Origin: Botryosphaeria dothidea | Lineage: Eukaryota > Ascomycota > Dothideomycetes > Botryosphaeriales > Botryosphaeriaceae | Assembly: GCA_011503125.2 (NCBI GenBank) | Contig: WWBZ02000033.1 | Span: forward strand, 186,001-250,000 | Direction of reading: 5' to 3' | Length of the DNA: 64,000 nt | Shown here: piece after piece, positions 22,180 to 34,348 of the stretch | Numbering within the stretch: the stretch's first letter is position 1 | Layout of the letters: every line of letters starts with the position of its first letter | Notes under the pieces: generated by a model | The model's database searches: none | What the model was told of the DNA's origin: nothing | The model's input: only the letters and a program-made list of their open reading frames with translations | Translations under genes and position numbers: made by a program

Positions 22180-25100
22180 TCACAACACCGTAATCCCCGG
22201 CGCCGCCCACACGTCCCACCCTGCCGACGCCTCCGGATCGCCAAACGGCACGCGCGCCGCGAGCCGGATCGAATAGTTGCCCGGCGCGATCTGCGAGCCG
22301 TTGCCCAGCGCGCCGAACCACCAGTACGTGTGGTAGCTGGCCGTCGTCTGCGCGTTGCGGTAGACGTCGTAGACGGGGAAGGCGAACACGTCGCTGGCGT
22401 TCTGCGTCGCCGGGTCGAAGTAGCCGTACGAGTCGGCGCCCGCCCAGCCCGTCGCGGCGCCGATGTAGCCGTTGGTGCCGGGCACGGGCGGGTATTGCCA
22501 GGCGTCTTCGGTGAAGCCTGGTTCGTAGATCTGCGGGCGTGTGTTAGTGGGGCGGGAGGGAGGGGAGGCGCGGCAACGTACGTCCCAGCGGATCTCTTCG
22601 GTGCCCCACTTGAGCTTGACGTAGACTTTGGGGAAGTCTTGGGCCGTGCGGCTGAGGTTGAAGGTGTAGCTGTGGTCGGCGTGGTTAGAGGGTATGTGTA
22701 CTGTCGCGGGGAGTGTGTGCTTACTAGGACTTGGTTCTGATGTTCTCGTTGGTGACGCCCGACGTCGAGAACGGATAGGTGTTCTCAAAGATCGGCGTCA
22801 ACTCTTTGTTCAGGTCCGCCGCCAGCCCAAAGTACGGGACGGAGAGCTGCTCGCCGTTGCTCGCGGTGATGAGGATCTTGCCGCTGTACACCGGCAGTGC
22901 CGTCTCGTTCAACCCTGCAGGCAGCGAGAACGCGACGGCGGCTTCCTTGGTCTCTCCAGGCGCCACGGTGAAGTCGCCGACCGGGAACTCAACACCAGGC
23001 ACCGCCTTGATCGGCACCAACTCTCCAAAATCCTTCAGCCTCGGCGAGAAGTACACGTCCGGGTCGAAGTCCTCCAGCGCCTCGAAGCCGGCGGCGTCCT
23101 GCAGGCTGAAGTTGTACGTCAGGGGCGCGCCGCCGTTGTTGGTGATGCGCACGGCGTTGCCCGCCTTGAAGTGCGCCGTGTCGTTCAGCTCGAACTTGTC
23201 GTACTCGAGCGTCGTGCTGTAGTTCAGCACCTTGAACGCGTTGACGAGCCCGTTGCCCACCTGCGGCACCGGCGCCGCGACGCCGTAGTCCTTGGTCGTG
23301 CCGTCCGACCACGGCAGCGCGCCGCCGCTGGCGACGATCTGCTGGTGCAGCGCCTTCGCGAACTCGGCGCCGTGCACCTTCTTGCCTCCGTAGGCGCCGA
23401 TGTACAGGGCGGCGATGCCGGCGACGTAGGGGGTTGCCATGGACGTGCCGCTCAGCACGGCGAATCCGTCGTCCAGGTAGGTCGAGAAGATGTTGCCGCC
23501 GGGAGCCGCGACGTCGGGCTTCAGCGAGAGATCGTACAGGCCGCCCCATGAGGTGAAGGTGCTGGGTCTCCCACCGGCTGAGTTATAAAGACCAACGACA
23601 GTGGGGTTGGCAGAGAAATCACCAAGAACCTCGCCGCCGGCCTTGACAGTGTCGATGATGGCGGCACCGGCATCCGCAGTGATGAGTGCGATAAGGCTTT
23701 CTTCGTCATCTGTTCCGGGGGTGATGAGAGGGCTCTCGTTGTTGTAGATGAGAATATACTCAGCACCAAATGCCTCGAGGTTGGCCTGCTTCGTTGCGAA
23801 TGTGCAGGTTCCTCTGCGGACAAGCGGGATCACCTGAGACAAATTCCGAGTGTCGGAGGGCAAAGGATCGCATGCATCTGCGGGGTCCGAGGTGTTGAAA
23901 TTGAGGGGAACAATGGGCCAGTCCGTGATGGTTGCAGGGAAATTGAAAGTTGACGGGATGTATCCGAGCGTGCTGGTGTTGGAAGAGCTGTTGCTGGTGA
24001 AAGTGGCCGCAAACGGCTGAGCCGGGAAAGACTCAGCGTCCACCGAAGCTATTGCAAGAACATCCTTTCCAGACGATCCACTACTCGGGAAGAAAGGCCC
24101 TGCAGATCCGGAGTTGCCTGCGGCAATGGTCACGACGACTCCTTTGTTGACGATGCGAGATGCAACTTCGGCCCAAGCACCGTCTTCAAACCCGCTAGGT
24201 CCACCAATACTTGCTGTAATGATATCAACCTGCAAACGTGTCAATGAGTAAGCGCAGCAATCTGAACTGCAGTACTCACATCGTCAGCGTAGGCTGCGAG
24301 AAACGATTGTATCAGGGTATCTTCGTCCGTCGAATCCTGAAGACGTCAGAACTTTCATTCTTCAAAGAAGTAGTGCACTAGACTTACGACGGTAGAGAAA
24401 ACTTTGTATCCGCGGAGAGTTGCCTTGGGCGCAACACCAACCCAGCTGCAGCACTTAGCATAAGCGTCGAGGCAAGTAAAGGAGCTGGCAACGTACTAGT
24501 CGGTCTCACCAGCAATGATGCCGGAGACATGAGTGCCATGGCCCATGTTGTCGTTCGGGTCATCATCCGGGGCTTTGTCTTCATACGGCCAGGCTGCGAT
24601 GACATCAGTATTCTCCAAGCCGCCTATCCTGAGATATCCAGCACTTACTGCCGTCTCCTACAAAATCATAGCCTCCGCTGACCTTGAAGCCGTCTCCGAT
24701 TCCGCCACCAAGCTGTATCATTGATTAGTCAAACATTGAGCAGTCGCCAAAAAACGCACTGACCGCAGGGTGATTGTAGGCAATGCCGGTATCCACAACA
24801 GCCACAACCGCGCCTTGGCCATAAACGCCGGCTGCATGGAGTTTGTCCACACCAGTCGAGTTGTGGACGGTGTAGTTGGCGGCCGCAGCAGCATCACTGA
24901 AGGTCTGGAGGTCCCTGGGAGGAGAAAGACGGATTGTCTTCATCGGCCAGACCTTCGTGACACCAGCCAACTTGACGAGGTCATCGATACTGTAGCCCTC
25001 AGCCTCGACACTGACGCCGGAGAAAATGTCACTGTCGAATGTCTGCACGACTTTGATTCCCGGCTCGGGTGCCGTCCTGAGGTTTGCGCCCTGGGATGGT

Positions 25101-25278
25101 CAGTGGGTGGATCAACGCAGATGCCAGTCACAATGCCACATACTCCGGCATACTCGATGATGAAGCGCTTTGGGATCGGAGCGGAGCTGTTGGTAGAAGC
25201 CTGATCATCCTGACGACGATAAAGAGCGGATGCGCTTCCCACGATGGGGAGCGCCTGGAGGAGATAACGCAGAAGCAT
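22180..25278 (-). CDS. Secreted subtilisin-like serine protease (S8, PA-domain type)
   Basis: Multi-exon extracellular endopeptidase. Start ATG 25276-25278 gives signal MLLRYLLQALPIVGSASA and a KR-type propeptide (YRRQDD ... IPKR). After intron 25091-25143 the propeptide/inhibitor region continues (FDSDIFSGVSVEAEGYS). Catalytic triad: Asp in VVAVVDTGIAYNHPA, His in MGHGTHVSG (near 24535) and Ser in LSGTSMATPYVAG (near 23440). A protease-associated insert lies between His and Ser (VIPLVRRGTCTFATKQANLE), and an Fn3-like C-terminal region follows. The last exon ends GWDVWAAPGITVL. I can join at least eight exons in frame, including the short block DSTDEDTLIQSFLAAYADD. The architecture matches fungal minor extracellular (C5a-peptidase-like) S8 proteases. 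No lesion seen. Confidence 0.92.
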
Positions 25279-27015
25279 CGCGGTCGTCTGCGCCGAAACA
25301 ACCACCAGCGGTCCGCTCCACCAATTTATACAGCACCCCGCCTGCTCGCCATGATGCCGTGTTTCTGGGCTAAACCCACGCAATAATGGCAAGAGTGCAG
25401 ATACGACTGCTACGCGGGCGGGGTGCTACGGTCGCAACAAATTCGAGCGAGTGCACCGCGAAACGGCTTCCCAACCTGCCTTTTCGAGGCCGACGACATT
25501 CGTATCGCGGCCCAGACACCATGGTGGAAATGAAGCAAAAAGTCTTGGGGCTGGCAAAGCTTCTGCTTGGCGCATGGCGAAGACGCGTGATGCGATAGCC
25601 ATCGGGCGAATAGGCCGGTCGCTCATGCATATATATAGCGATGAAAATCGCCGACCGGGCCTCTACGAGTTAGTCACAATAAGAAGTGCATTAGCGGTTC
25701 ATGTGATCCTTGCTATTGCGTGCCCGCGGAGGGGGTTGATGTTAAAGACACACGCGACCAAGTTATCAACCTGCCTGTTCGGGGCAGCACGCAGGGCCGG
25801 GAACGCGGCATGTCGCTCGGGAGCTAACCCGCAAGGGGCTCCGCTCGGTCGATTACGACCGGGCCCCCTATTGCTGCTCGCTTGACCGCTGATTAACTTG
25901 CCTTGGCAATTCTCTCCGCCATATCCCCCACTCTCGTCGCAACCTCCTTGGGGTACTGTGCCTCGCGGTGCCCGCTCCGCTCGTGCAATGTCCAGTTGAT
26001 CATGGCTCGTCGTGAATGCAGTGGCAGGGCCCGCCTCCCTCCCTGCGAGCCGCACTATCGAGAAGTGAAACCCGGCGCCAAGTCGTATGGACTTTAGGTC
26101 CAGATTGGGAAAGGGGAACGAATGCTCCATGCGGCAGTGTTTCACGGAACAGGCAGATAAGGCTTACGCATTCATGGCAGATAAGGAACGGTTAGACTCA
26201 CATTACCGGCTCCTCTGACAACTCTAACAAAAACTGTGGCAGACCCTGAATCCTTCCACAACTCTAAAGGGTAAGCTTAACCACGGGCAGCGCCGCGTGG
26301 CTTGACGCGAACTTGACGCAGGAACAGCGGAAAAGAGCCTCGCCAGCAGGTTTGCGGCGCGCCACCACATCATTGCCTAAACCGGTTGGACCTTGCCACA
26401 TGATGTAGCATGTTTCGCGATAACGTCCGAGTGGCTCCGCACACATGACTTTCGGATGCCGGTCTGCTGGTCATCCGCCGATGGGCCTTGCGTTGTTTTT
26501 ATGCACGAGAGCTTAGCCCCCGGCGAGTCCCGAAGATTACGTTGAAAATCAAGCTGCGCTGTGACGGGGGGGGGGGGGGGGGATCGAGAAATGCATGTCG
26601 GATCTCGTTTGGGTGGAAAAATGCAAGGGGAAAAACGCAGGGCCCAACGGCCCGCTTCCGAGGAAAGGTGGTTTCAGCATCGTCAGATCACGGATAAGAG
26701 AGAGGATAATGCTGGGAAGTCTTTTCTCTTTTTTTGAGATTTGACATGTACAGGGGTATCTGTCTATGGAAGTTTTTACTGTGGTTTAGCTCGCTTTTTC
26801 ATTGCCTCGCGCACAATTACACGACATGCAGACTTTTGGCGCATTCGGAGGGAGTTGTCGCTGTCGGGATTTGTTGCATTCGGATGTCGACGGTCGCTGC
26901 ACACTCGAAAAAAAAAAAAAAGTCGTGGAGGGTTGTTGCACTCGGGTGTTGCATGTCAGTCGTTGCTGCGTTCAGTAGTTGTTGTTGCTTTCGGAAAATG
27001 TCGACTTCTCTGCAC
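25279..27015. other. Intergenic, with a 17-base G run
   Basis: No supported gene. It contains the subtilisin promoter (a TATATATA stretch at about 25630), a run of 17 G at 26566-26582 and a run of 14 A near 26908. Open frames of up to 180 codons near 26734-27276 overlap the permease on the other strand and look like shadows. Confidence 0.6.
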
Positions 27016-28835
27016 TCAATCCACGGTAGGAGGGCCCTGGTAGTTGCGGTGGCCCCAGACAACGTACCAGCCCAGCGACAGCATGACGAAGGCGAAGAAC
27101 ACAACGGACGCATAGTTCATCGTCTCGGCAGCAACGGGAATGGTGGTCGGCATGCAGAACAGCGGGATGGCCAGGAGGGACCAGGCTGGGACATGTCAGC
27201 ACAAGAGGGCTCGACCGAGAGGTGGAACGTACCGAGGGCAACGATGTTGCAGAAGACGCCGAGCTTGCCCAGGTAGAAGCTGCCCTCGGCGATGTGCGTG
27301 CGGCCGCCCACCAGGCTGATGGCGATGGGCACGGCGTACGAGGTGGTGAGGCAGATGACGCCAACGCCGGAGAAGGCGTTGAAAGCGGCAGTGGAGCCGA
27401 AGTAGATGACGCCGAGGATAATCTGCACGGCCATGCTGAGCATCATGGCGTTGAGCGGCACGTCGAGCTTGTGGTTGACCTGCTTCCACCACTTGGCGCC
27501 GGGGATGGCGCCGTCGCGCGCAAAGGCCCAGGTGCAGCGCGAGGTGGCGGTGGTGCAGCCAATACCGCAGATCAGGGCGAGCACGAGGAGCGGGATCAGG
27601 AGCGCAAAGGCACCGCCGCTGTTGCCAACGGCTGCCTTGATGATGGCGGGCACGGGCTGGCCGGAAGCAAGGTTGATCAGCTCGGTAAGGTCGGGCATGA
27701 CGAAGATGAGCGGGATCATGAACAGCAGCCCTGCGAGCGTGTTGATGACAATGGTGCCGACCATGGCCTTGGGCACCTGTGTGGCAGGGTGTTGCACCTC
27801 CTCACACATCCTGCGTCAATTCGTGTTATTACTGCAGTTTCCAACCGGGGAGTGCGCAGAACGCGGTGAAGAATCTTACGAGATAATCATGCCCGTAGAC
27901 GAGGTCGCATAGGCGGCCTGCAGCAGACCAACGCAGAACGACCAGCCAGGCACCCAGCCGGAGCTGGGAACGAACTCGGTGAACACCCATTCCGCATCGC
28001 GGCGTCCGGACTTGGCCAGGACCAGGCAGGTGATGATGATGGCCAGGACACCGGCAAACGTCCAGAAGATGGCCGCGGTCTGTCTGCATGTTAGCCAGGG
28101 TGGACGCGGGAGGCAATGCAGCACTCACGTCGATCAGCGGCAGCCAGCGGTTGCCCAGCGAGGAGACGGCGTTGCACAGGAAAGTGATGGCAAGGAAGGT
28201 CAGGAAGATCTCCCAGGTCGACGCATCCCAGATGCCAACGCCGGGCTCGGTCTCGAAGACGTTGATGCAGGCAACCAGGAACAGAGTGCTGCCGAAGTTG
28301 ACGGCCAGGGTGATGGTAATGTTGCCGACCACGTACAGCCAGCCGCACACCCAGGAGGCAATCCGGCGGTAGCTAGCCGGGGCAAGCATGAATGTCTGAT
28401 AGTAAACGCCTGGCATGGGTCGTCAGTTGGCGCGCGCGCGGGGGAGCAGAGATAAGGGCAGGCCTCACCTCCAGCAGTGGGGTAGACGCTGGTGATCTCG
28501 CCCAGAGACGCAGCCACGCAGAGGATGATGAAGGACACGCTGACCCAGCCCCAGATGATGTTGCTCGGCCCGCCGCCAACCAGCGGATAGTAGAAGGTGG
28601 TGGCCAGGCCGTAGGGAATCGCGGCCAGCACGAAGGACATGAAGGCCACCTGCATGGTCGAGCGGTTGCGCGACAGTTCCGGGGCATAGCCCATAGCCTC
28701 CAGCACGGCGTCGGCCGACCCGACCTGCTCCTCAGGAAACGACGACGGATCCGAGCCCTTGCCCGTGAGGCTGACCTTGCGGTGGAGGCCGTCGGCGTAG
28801 GCATCGCCGGCGGGGGAGTCGTGGAGAGGGGCCAT
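27016..28835 (-). CDS. Amino-acid/GABA/choline-type permease (APC family)
   Basis: Twelve-helix plasma-membrane permease. Start ATG 28833-28835 (MAPLHDSPAG) and stop TGA 27016-27018. Exons recognisable in order carry: LEAMGYAPELSRNRS and helix 1; VYPTAGG then VYYQTFMLAPASYRR; LGNRWLPLID; TAAIFWTFAGVLAII; MCEEVQHPATQVPKAM; IGCTTATSRCTWAFARDGAIP; and, after the intron near 27190-27232, AWSLLAIPLFCMPTT to NYQGPPTVD. E-E-V-x-x-P/A and ARDGAxP are hallmarks of the fungal UGA4/HNM1-like branch of the APC superfamily. The substrate (GABA, choline, polyamine or other amino acid) cannot be told from sequence. About four introns; no lesions seen. Confidence 0.9.
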
Positions 28836-30818
28836 GGCGACGGAGGAGACCTGGACAGACGGACAGCAAAGCACACGACCCGGAGTCTGACAGCGAGGGA
28901 TGGAGTAGCACTGCAGAAGAGTCGCGCGTCGAGCCGGCGGAGCAGAGGTCCTTATGGCAGGGCTGCGCCGCGGCGCTAGCGGGCCCAGCGTGAAATTACG
29001 GCGGCCGGCATGTCAAAAGGTTTTTAGTCCGATGGTTTACGACGGATGTGACGTCAACCCTCCCCACGCCCGCTGATGTTTTCGTCGCAGAATCGCCCTT
29101 CGGCCCGTCTTCCATCGGGGCCGTCCTCCACTCCTCTCCAATCGCGCTGCTGGGCGTTGGGGCAGACGGGGCTGGGGCACGGCGACGAGCACCACGACGC
29201 TGCTCTCTGCAACTCCCCATGATTGTGCTCCGGGAGCCCCCACGACGTCCAAGAGGGCGCCATGCGCGCTTAGGGCTAGCGCGATTCAGGCCTCCCAAGC
29301 AGCCCGCCCAATTCCTCCAGCGTTCCCTTTTCCTGGTCACTGTCCCTTCGCTCAACGGCACCGCCCGCCGTCTCGATTTGACGCCACTGCACGCGACCAG
29401 CACTCAGAGAGCGCGCATCCAGGCGCCCTGGCGGCGCCGGCTAGCAACCCCATGGCGGCGGAGGGAGACACGCTCTAAGCGAAGTGGCGCCAGTGAGAGC
29501 GAGACTTATCAACAGCTGCGATTCTGCAGGCTATCAGCCACGTGGCGACCTGCGGCAATTGATTCCTGCACTGGCAATCATGTCCCCAATGCAAGACTCG
29601 ACGGGATCGGCGGCTGGCTGTCTTCAAGGGTCTTCACTGAGCCGCTGCTGGGCTCGCCTTCCAGAACACCGCGGCCGCGCCCAGTCCCGCGTCCAGCGCC
29701 GGAAGGATTCCCCGCGGAGGCATCGCCAAGGCCGAGCTTACCGACTGCGGGCAGCTCCCGATCGCGCGGAGTTTCAGCTGGTCGCCGAGCCGCGTGTCTG
29801 GCCTGGACGGAGCAGAGGGAGGAGCCTCGGTGGGAGAGGGACGAGACCCAGAGAGCGCTCCAGGTAGCTTCGGCGTGCGGAAGTTCTGATTGGCTGCCCG
29901 CCGCACCGCCCTCTTTCTCGCCTTCCGATTCAATTGCATAACCACCCGCCCAGGCCAAGACCATGGGGGCGAGCACTGACTGCCGCCTCCGGGGGCTCCC
30001 CAAACACTCTTTTTCGCGGGAATCGAGGCTTCTTTCGCGCGTTAGACGGAGATCGGAGATGGCATCCCGAACGGGAATCGGCCTTTCCCAATCTCGCCCC
30101 TGGAGGAGCAGAGTAGTCTACCAGATCATACCACATCCAAAAAGTCCTGTCCCTCCAAGCACCGTTGTGCGGAGAGGCTTTGCCGGGCGCTCCACTCGAC
30201 CGTTGTTTCGATTTACGTAAGATATGGGCAACGACAAATCGGCCGACGATGCAATACAACAACAATAAATGGGACCCTCCCTATCCGCTGCTAGTCGGTG
30301 TGCCTGCGGGTCCCGACGTCAGTGAAACACCACCAGCTTGCTCTGTCTCTCCTATCCGGCTCCTGCGTGGCCAATGGCTGCGGCAGAGCGATCAAACAGA
30401 CCATCGGAAAAACGACGCCATGCCATAACGCCGCTATTGCACCGATCCGCTTGAAGCGACGGACGAGGCGGATTGCCACACGCAAAAGGAATGAAAAAAA
30501 AAAAAATCTATTGCTTGCATATACGATGGTCATCGACCAAGCTATACCCTGGTGGGTAATTGCTGGTCCTACATTCGACGTTGTCGTGTTTCTTGATATG
30601 GAAAAAAAAAAAAAAAAAGACACTACGGAGTCCCGTACCGGAAATTACGTTCTCTACATCTTTGCCTCTCAATGACAGAAAGAAGCCGAGATGCAGCCGA
30701 ATCATTAAGGATATTAATGCTCAAGGCCGAATCATTAAGGATATTAATGCTCAAGGCCGACCCTCCCGCCAGCAGTCAAAAAAAAAAAAGAAAAACTCTA
30801 TCCAGGAATGGTTCGCTA
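28836..30818. other. Intergenic, GC-rich then A-tract-rich
   Basis: Nearly 2 kb without a supported gene. 28900-30000 is GC-rich with long but unrelated open frames on both strands. 30490-30790 has three A runs (30494-30506, 30601-30618, 30778-30789) and a 30-bp tandem duplication. Confidence 0.55.
30697..30756. repeat. 30-bp direct tandem duplication
   Basis: Two identical 30-base units (30697-30726, 30727-30756), followed by the first bases of a third. It lies beyond the 3' end of the GH79 gene. Confidence 0.9.
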
Positions 30819-32849
30819 CTACTCGGGACCGGACGACGACACCACCATCGACGCCGTCTTCTCCATACTCAGATAATTATCCGGGATGAACGACACCAAC
30901 ACCGCCTCGGACGCCTGGACGGAAATCTCGATGGTCCCGGAGTCGACGTCGCGCATGTCTGAATCATCCCCGACCGTGACCGGCAGCCCGTTGCTCTCCG
31001 CCGTCCACTGGGTGCCGGCCCAGGTGATGTCCCTGGCCTGGGAGCCGCCGTCCGGGCCCGTCAGCTTCTGCACGCGCACCGCCTTGACGCCGTCCAAGCC
31101 CTCGAGCGTGACGTTCGCGCTCGGCCGCTCGGTGCCGTAGCTCTGGCGCCACAGCTCGAGGTTGACGAGCGCGACTTTGGCCAGCGCGTCGCCGCTGTAG
31201 CCCGCGTATGCCGAGACGTGCTCGTCGTCGACGGGCAGCTCGGCGACGCGCAGCCGCCCGTCCGTGCCGATGAAGTCGGCCACGAAGACGTTGCCGTAGA
31301 AGCTGCCCAGCGTCTGCGGCGGCAGCGTCTGGTTGTTGATCAGCGTCGTGGCGCCGAGCCACGGCGAGAACGGGAAGCGCGAGCCCAGCTGCATGTTCAC
31401 GCGGGTCACGCCCTGGAAGGGCGAAAAAACGCGTCGGCTGATCAGAAACTCAGGGTGGTGTTGGAGGAGGAAGACTCACGATCGTGGCAGTGTAGAGCAG
31501 CCAGTCTACCGTCCACAGCGCCGTGCCCAGGCTCGCGGTGAGGTCGAAGTCTCTGATGCCGGTCCCGTTGCCGAGAGCGCTGCCGACCTCGGCGATGAGG
31601 AACGGTATGTCGGGGTACGTGCTCTTCATGTACGCGATGCGGTCCTTAAAACGAACGTCGGTGGAGTTCCTGATTGCGGACTTGTTCATCAACGTTGCTA
31701 CGATCCCCGTTAGCCCTTGCTTCCTGCATGTCAAGAACAGATGAAACGAACTTCCAAGATCCCGGCCATCCCTTGACTGGTAGCTTCTCAAAATCAGCAA
31801 AACTTGTCAGAGAACGTGGGAGCTTCTGGTTTTCGCCCTACTAGTGTTCCGAGATGGATTTCACAATGTCCGGAGAGAGCCCCGCTTCGAACGCGTTCTG
31901 CCTGCAATCCAATCAGCCCCGGCCCCGGCCCCGTGAAATCACCGCGTCCGATCACAGCGTACTCATTCCAAGGATCCACAACAAAATTCGAGTACCCCAG
32001 AGCCTGGAAGTTCGGGCCCGCGCCGAGCGTCAGATTTCCCGTGAGGGCATCCGCGAATTCGAGATACTCGGCCACGTAGTCCGGCGGCAGGTACGATGAC
32101 GGCCGGTCCGTGACGTTGGGGAAAAACCCGCTGCTCTTGTAGATGTCCGGCTCGTTGCCGATCTCCAGCGTGTTCAGCTTCTCGATGCCGATGGCGTCGA
32201 CGCAGTCCTTGGCGAACTCGACGGCGTTGCTGAGGTTCTTGCGCGCCAGGAACACCTGCAGGTCCCACACCACGTCGGCGTCTTTGAACTGCCGGAAGCC
32301 TTCGATCCACGTGCTGCCGACGGTGATGTTGGCGAACAGATTTAGCCAGGTCGGGAGACTCGAGTTCTCGAAGCGGATCGCCTGCTGCTGGTTCGGGTCG
32401 TAGCGAAAGTGATCCCTGCCGACTGATCAGCGGAATCTTGTGGGCAAGTCAACTGCGGACCCTACTGCGTGGTTCCGCCCACACGCATGTAGATTGGAGC
32501 GCCGGTTTTCTTTGAAAAGGTGGAAAACATGTTTTTGGAAAATTCGTTCGACGTTGCATCGGTCCCTTGACTTGTCAATTTATTTTGTTCGTTCTGCAAA
32601 AGCGGAAAAGGAACACGCACCGGTGTAGTCCACGAAGTCTCTTCCTTCGATAGCGAAACTAATGTAAGATTGATCGAGAACCGCACTTGCGTCTTCCGGG
32701 ACGCTTGAGGGAGGTGAAAGTCGAATAGCAGAGATGGGTGCCATGAAAAGAGCGACGCAAATGAACCGGACAACTGAGAGTGCCGCGCAGCTGAATCTGG
32801 ATTGCTCTACAACGCCTGCATGGACAGCTGGTGTCGGGCGTGAAAACAT
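30819..32849 (-). CDS. Glycoside hydrolase family 79 (beta-glucuronidase-like), secreted
   Basis: Extracellular retaining glycosidase; fungal GH79 enzymes release glucuronic acid or 4-O-methyl-glucuronate from arabinogalactan-protein side chains. The hydrophobic N-terminal segment VVRFICVALFMAPISA looks like a signal anchor or peptide. Core: PIYMRVGGTTQ, then acid/base Glu in LEIGNEPDIY, an intron inside PWNE|QNAFEAG (61 bases), a GTAGGG-donor intron inside SISEHY|YQ, and nucleophile Glu in PFLIAEVGSALGN. The C-terminal beta domain follows (GVTRVNMQLGSRFPFSPW to MEKTASMVV). At least five exons join in frame. The start at 32849 is the longest choice; the first exon ends at GTGCGT after DYTG. 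A TATA-like site lies about 135 bases upstream. It neighbours a pectinase on the same strand. Confidence 0.88.
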
Positions 32850-34348
32850 CTTGGCCGGAGAGGTGTAGGCTTGCTCCTTTCGAAAACACGCACCAAGCGG
32901 GCGACGAGGAGACCTTTAGACAGGAGAAAAGAGCGAGAGGCCAGGCAGGACCCGGCGGGATCAGGCAGAATGGAACGAGAGACTATATAGGCCTTACAGC
33001 CCAATCCTCGACGAGCGGGGAAAGGCGGGGAAGATTCTTGAAAAGTAAGGGAGGAGGAGCAAAAGTGGATAGTTGCGGCTCATCGTACATATGGGCGGGA
33101 ATCCGGAGGATCACCGCGCCAAGCAAGCGGCAGCATGCAGCCCTGCTCTCCCAAAGTCAATCAGAAAGGGGAAAGTCAATCCCGGGTAGGCTAGTGTATA
33201 ATTCTATGATACGCTCACTCCATGAAGCTTCTATTTCGGGGGGTCACGGCAATGGTTGTTGCGCAATCTCCTTTGGGATCGTAGTGCGTGGTGTATGACG
33301 TGGCCGCGGATGCTGGAAAGCTTGTTGGAGGATCCGGCGGGAATCAGCGCACTGCGTCACATTGCCCCGCTCGCCGAGTCTTACTGCCATTCCTTCAAGC
33401 TCAAACTCCACCGGCAACGCTCTATTGGATTATACACGATTAGATAACCACCTACGGTTACGCAGCATATGCACGATACTGAGCGCGTGAAGGATATCTC
33501 GGTTGCTTACCCGGAATTGGCTCTCGCCTTTCTTCTTCAAGCCACCCTATACTACAGCCAACACATCAGCAGTCGCTACCGCCTGCTCCATCCGATACAC
33601 CTCCTCGTCCGCTTCCACTAGCCTCTATCCCGGTTCTTCCCCAATAATTTCGCGGCTTTTACACCTCCAAGCCGGGGACTCGAAACAAGGGAATGCGAGG
33701 TTTCTGAATCTAATCTTCATTCGGCTTCTTTATCTCCATGAGACATTGTTCCTGACACATGTAGAGCAAGGTAGAACACGAATCTTATTCAGGGCAAGCT
33801 TAAGTTTCCCGAAATGAAGGACCGCAAAGCCAATCACGTCTCACGGACGCGCCAACCCGAGCGAAGGATAGCGCAGCGTTTCAATCCTTAATTTGCCGGC
33901 TCTTTGTACTTCTTAGTCGTTATGACTATATGAGCACGTCACAACCATCCATATTAATGCAGTTCCTTGCCTTTCTTCGTCTTCGAGACCCCGAACCGAC
34001 TGCAATCCGAGCCTTCCGACCCCTTCCTCGCCCAAACCTCCAAGCGTAGCTCGGTCTCAGCTTTCGATGATCCTGAGAATTCAGGCCACCAACTCTGTGT
34101 CTGCCCGGCGCGCCTTGCATGGTCTCCGGATGCCCCTGATGCTCCCGGACTGGATCTTCACACTCTGCTTCTTCTCGACGAACTTGTCGCCCTAGGATTC
34201 GGCCACATAGGGGATTGTCGCCATGAGAAAATGCAGCCACCCGCACTGATGCTGGCAGAAAAAGGAATCAACAGAAGGAAAGAGGCAACGGCTTTATTAC
34301 TACACTCCCGATGCGCAGTCCGCCTGACCCTGCCTGTCCGGGACTTCT
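32850..34348. other. Intergenic
   Basis: About 1.5 kb between GH79 and GH28. No gene recognised; short open frames only. Confidence 0.6.
32983..32990 (-). promoter_or_regulatory. TATA-like box of GH79 gene
   Basis: CTATATAG, 134-141 bases upstream of the chosen ATG. Position fits a core promoter with a leader of about 100 bases; not otherwise tested. Confidence 0.4.

Noticed and set aside
20951..22740. Several 90-260 codon frames in the FKS1-subtilisin gap
   Set aside because: No family resemblance, both strands open alike, and partial overlap with subtilisin exons.
29048..29941. A 297-codon open frame on the plus strand
   Set aside because: GC-rich sequence with overlapping long frames on both strands, Arg/Pro/Ser-biased translation, no domain or signal; likely chance.
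30494..30789. A-runs as poly-A tails of processed retrogenes
   Set aside because: No gene-like sequence or target duplications precede them; they look like simple A tracts.
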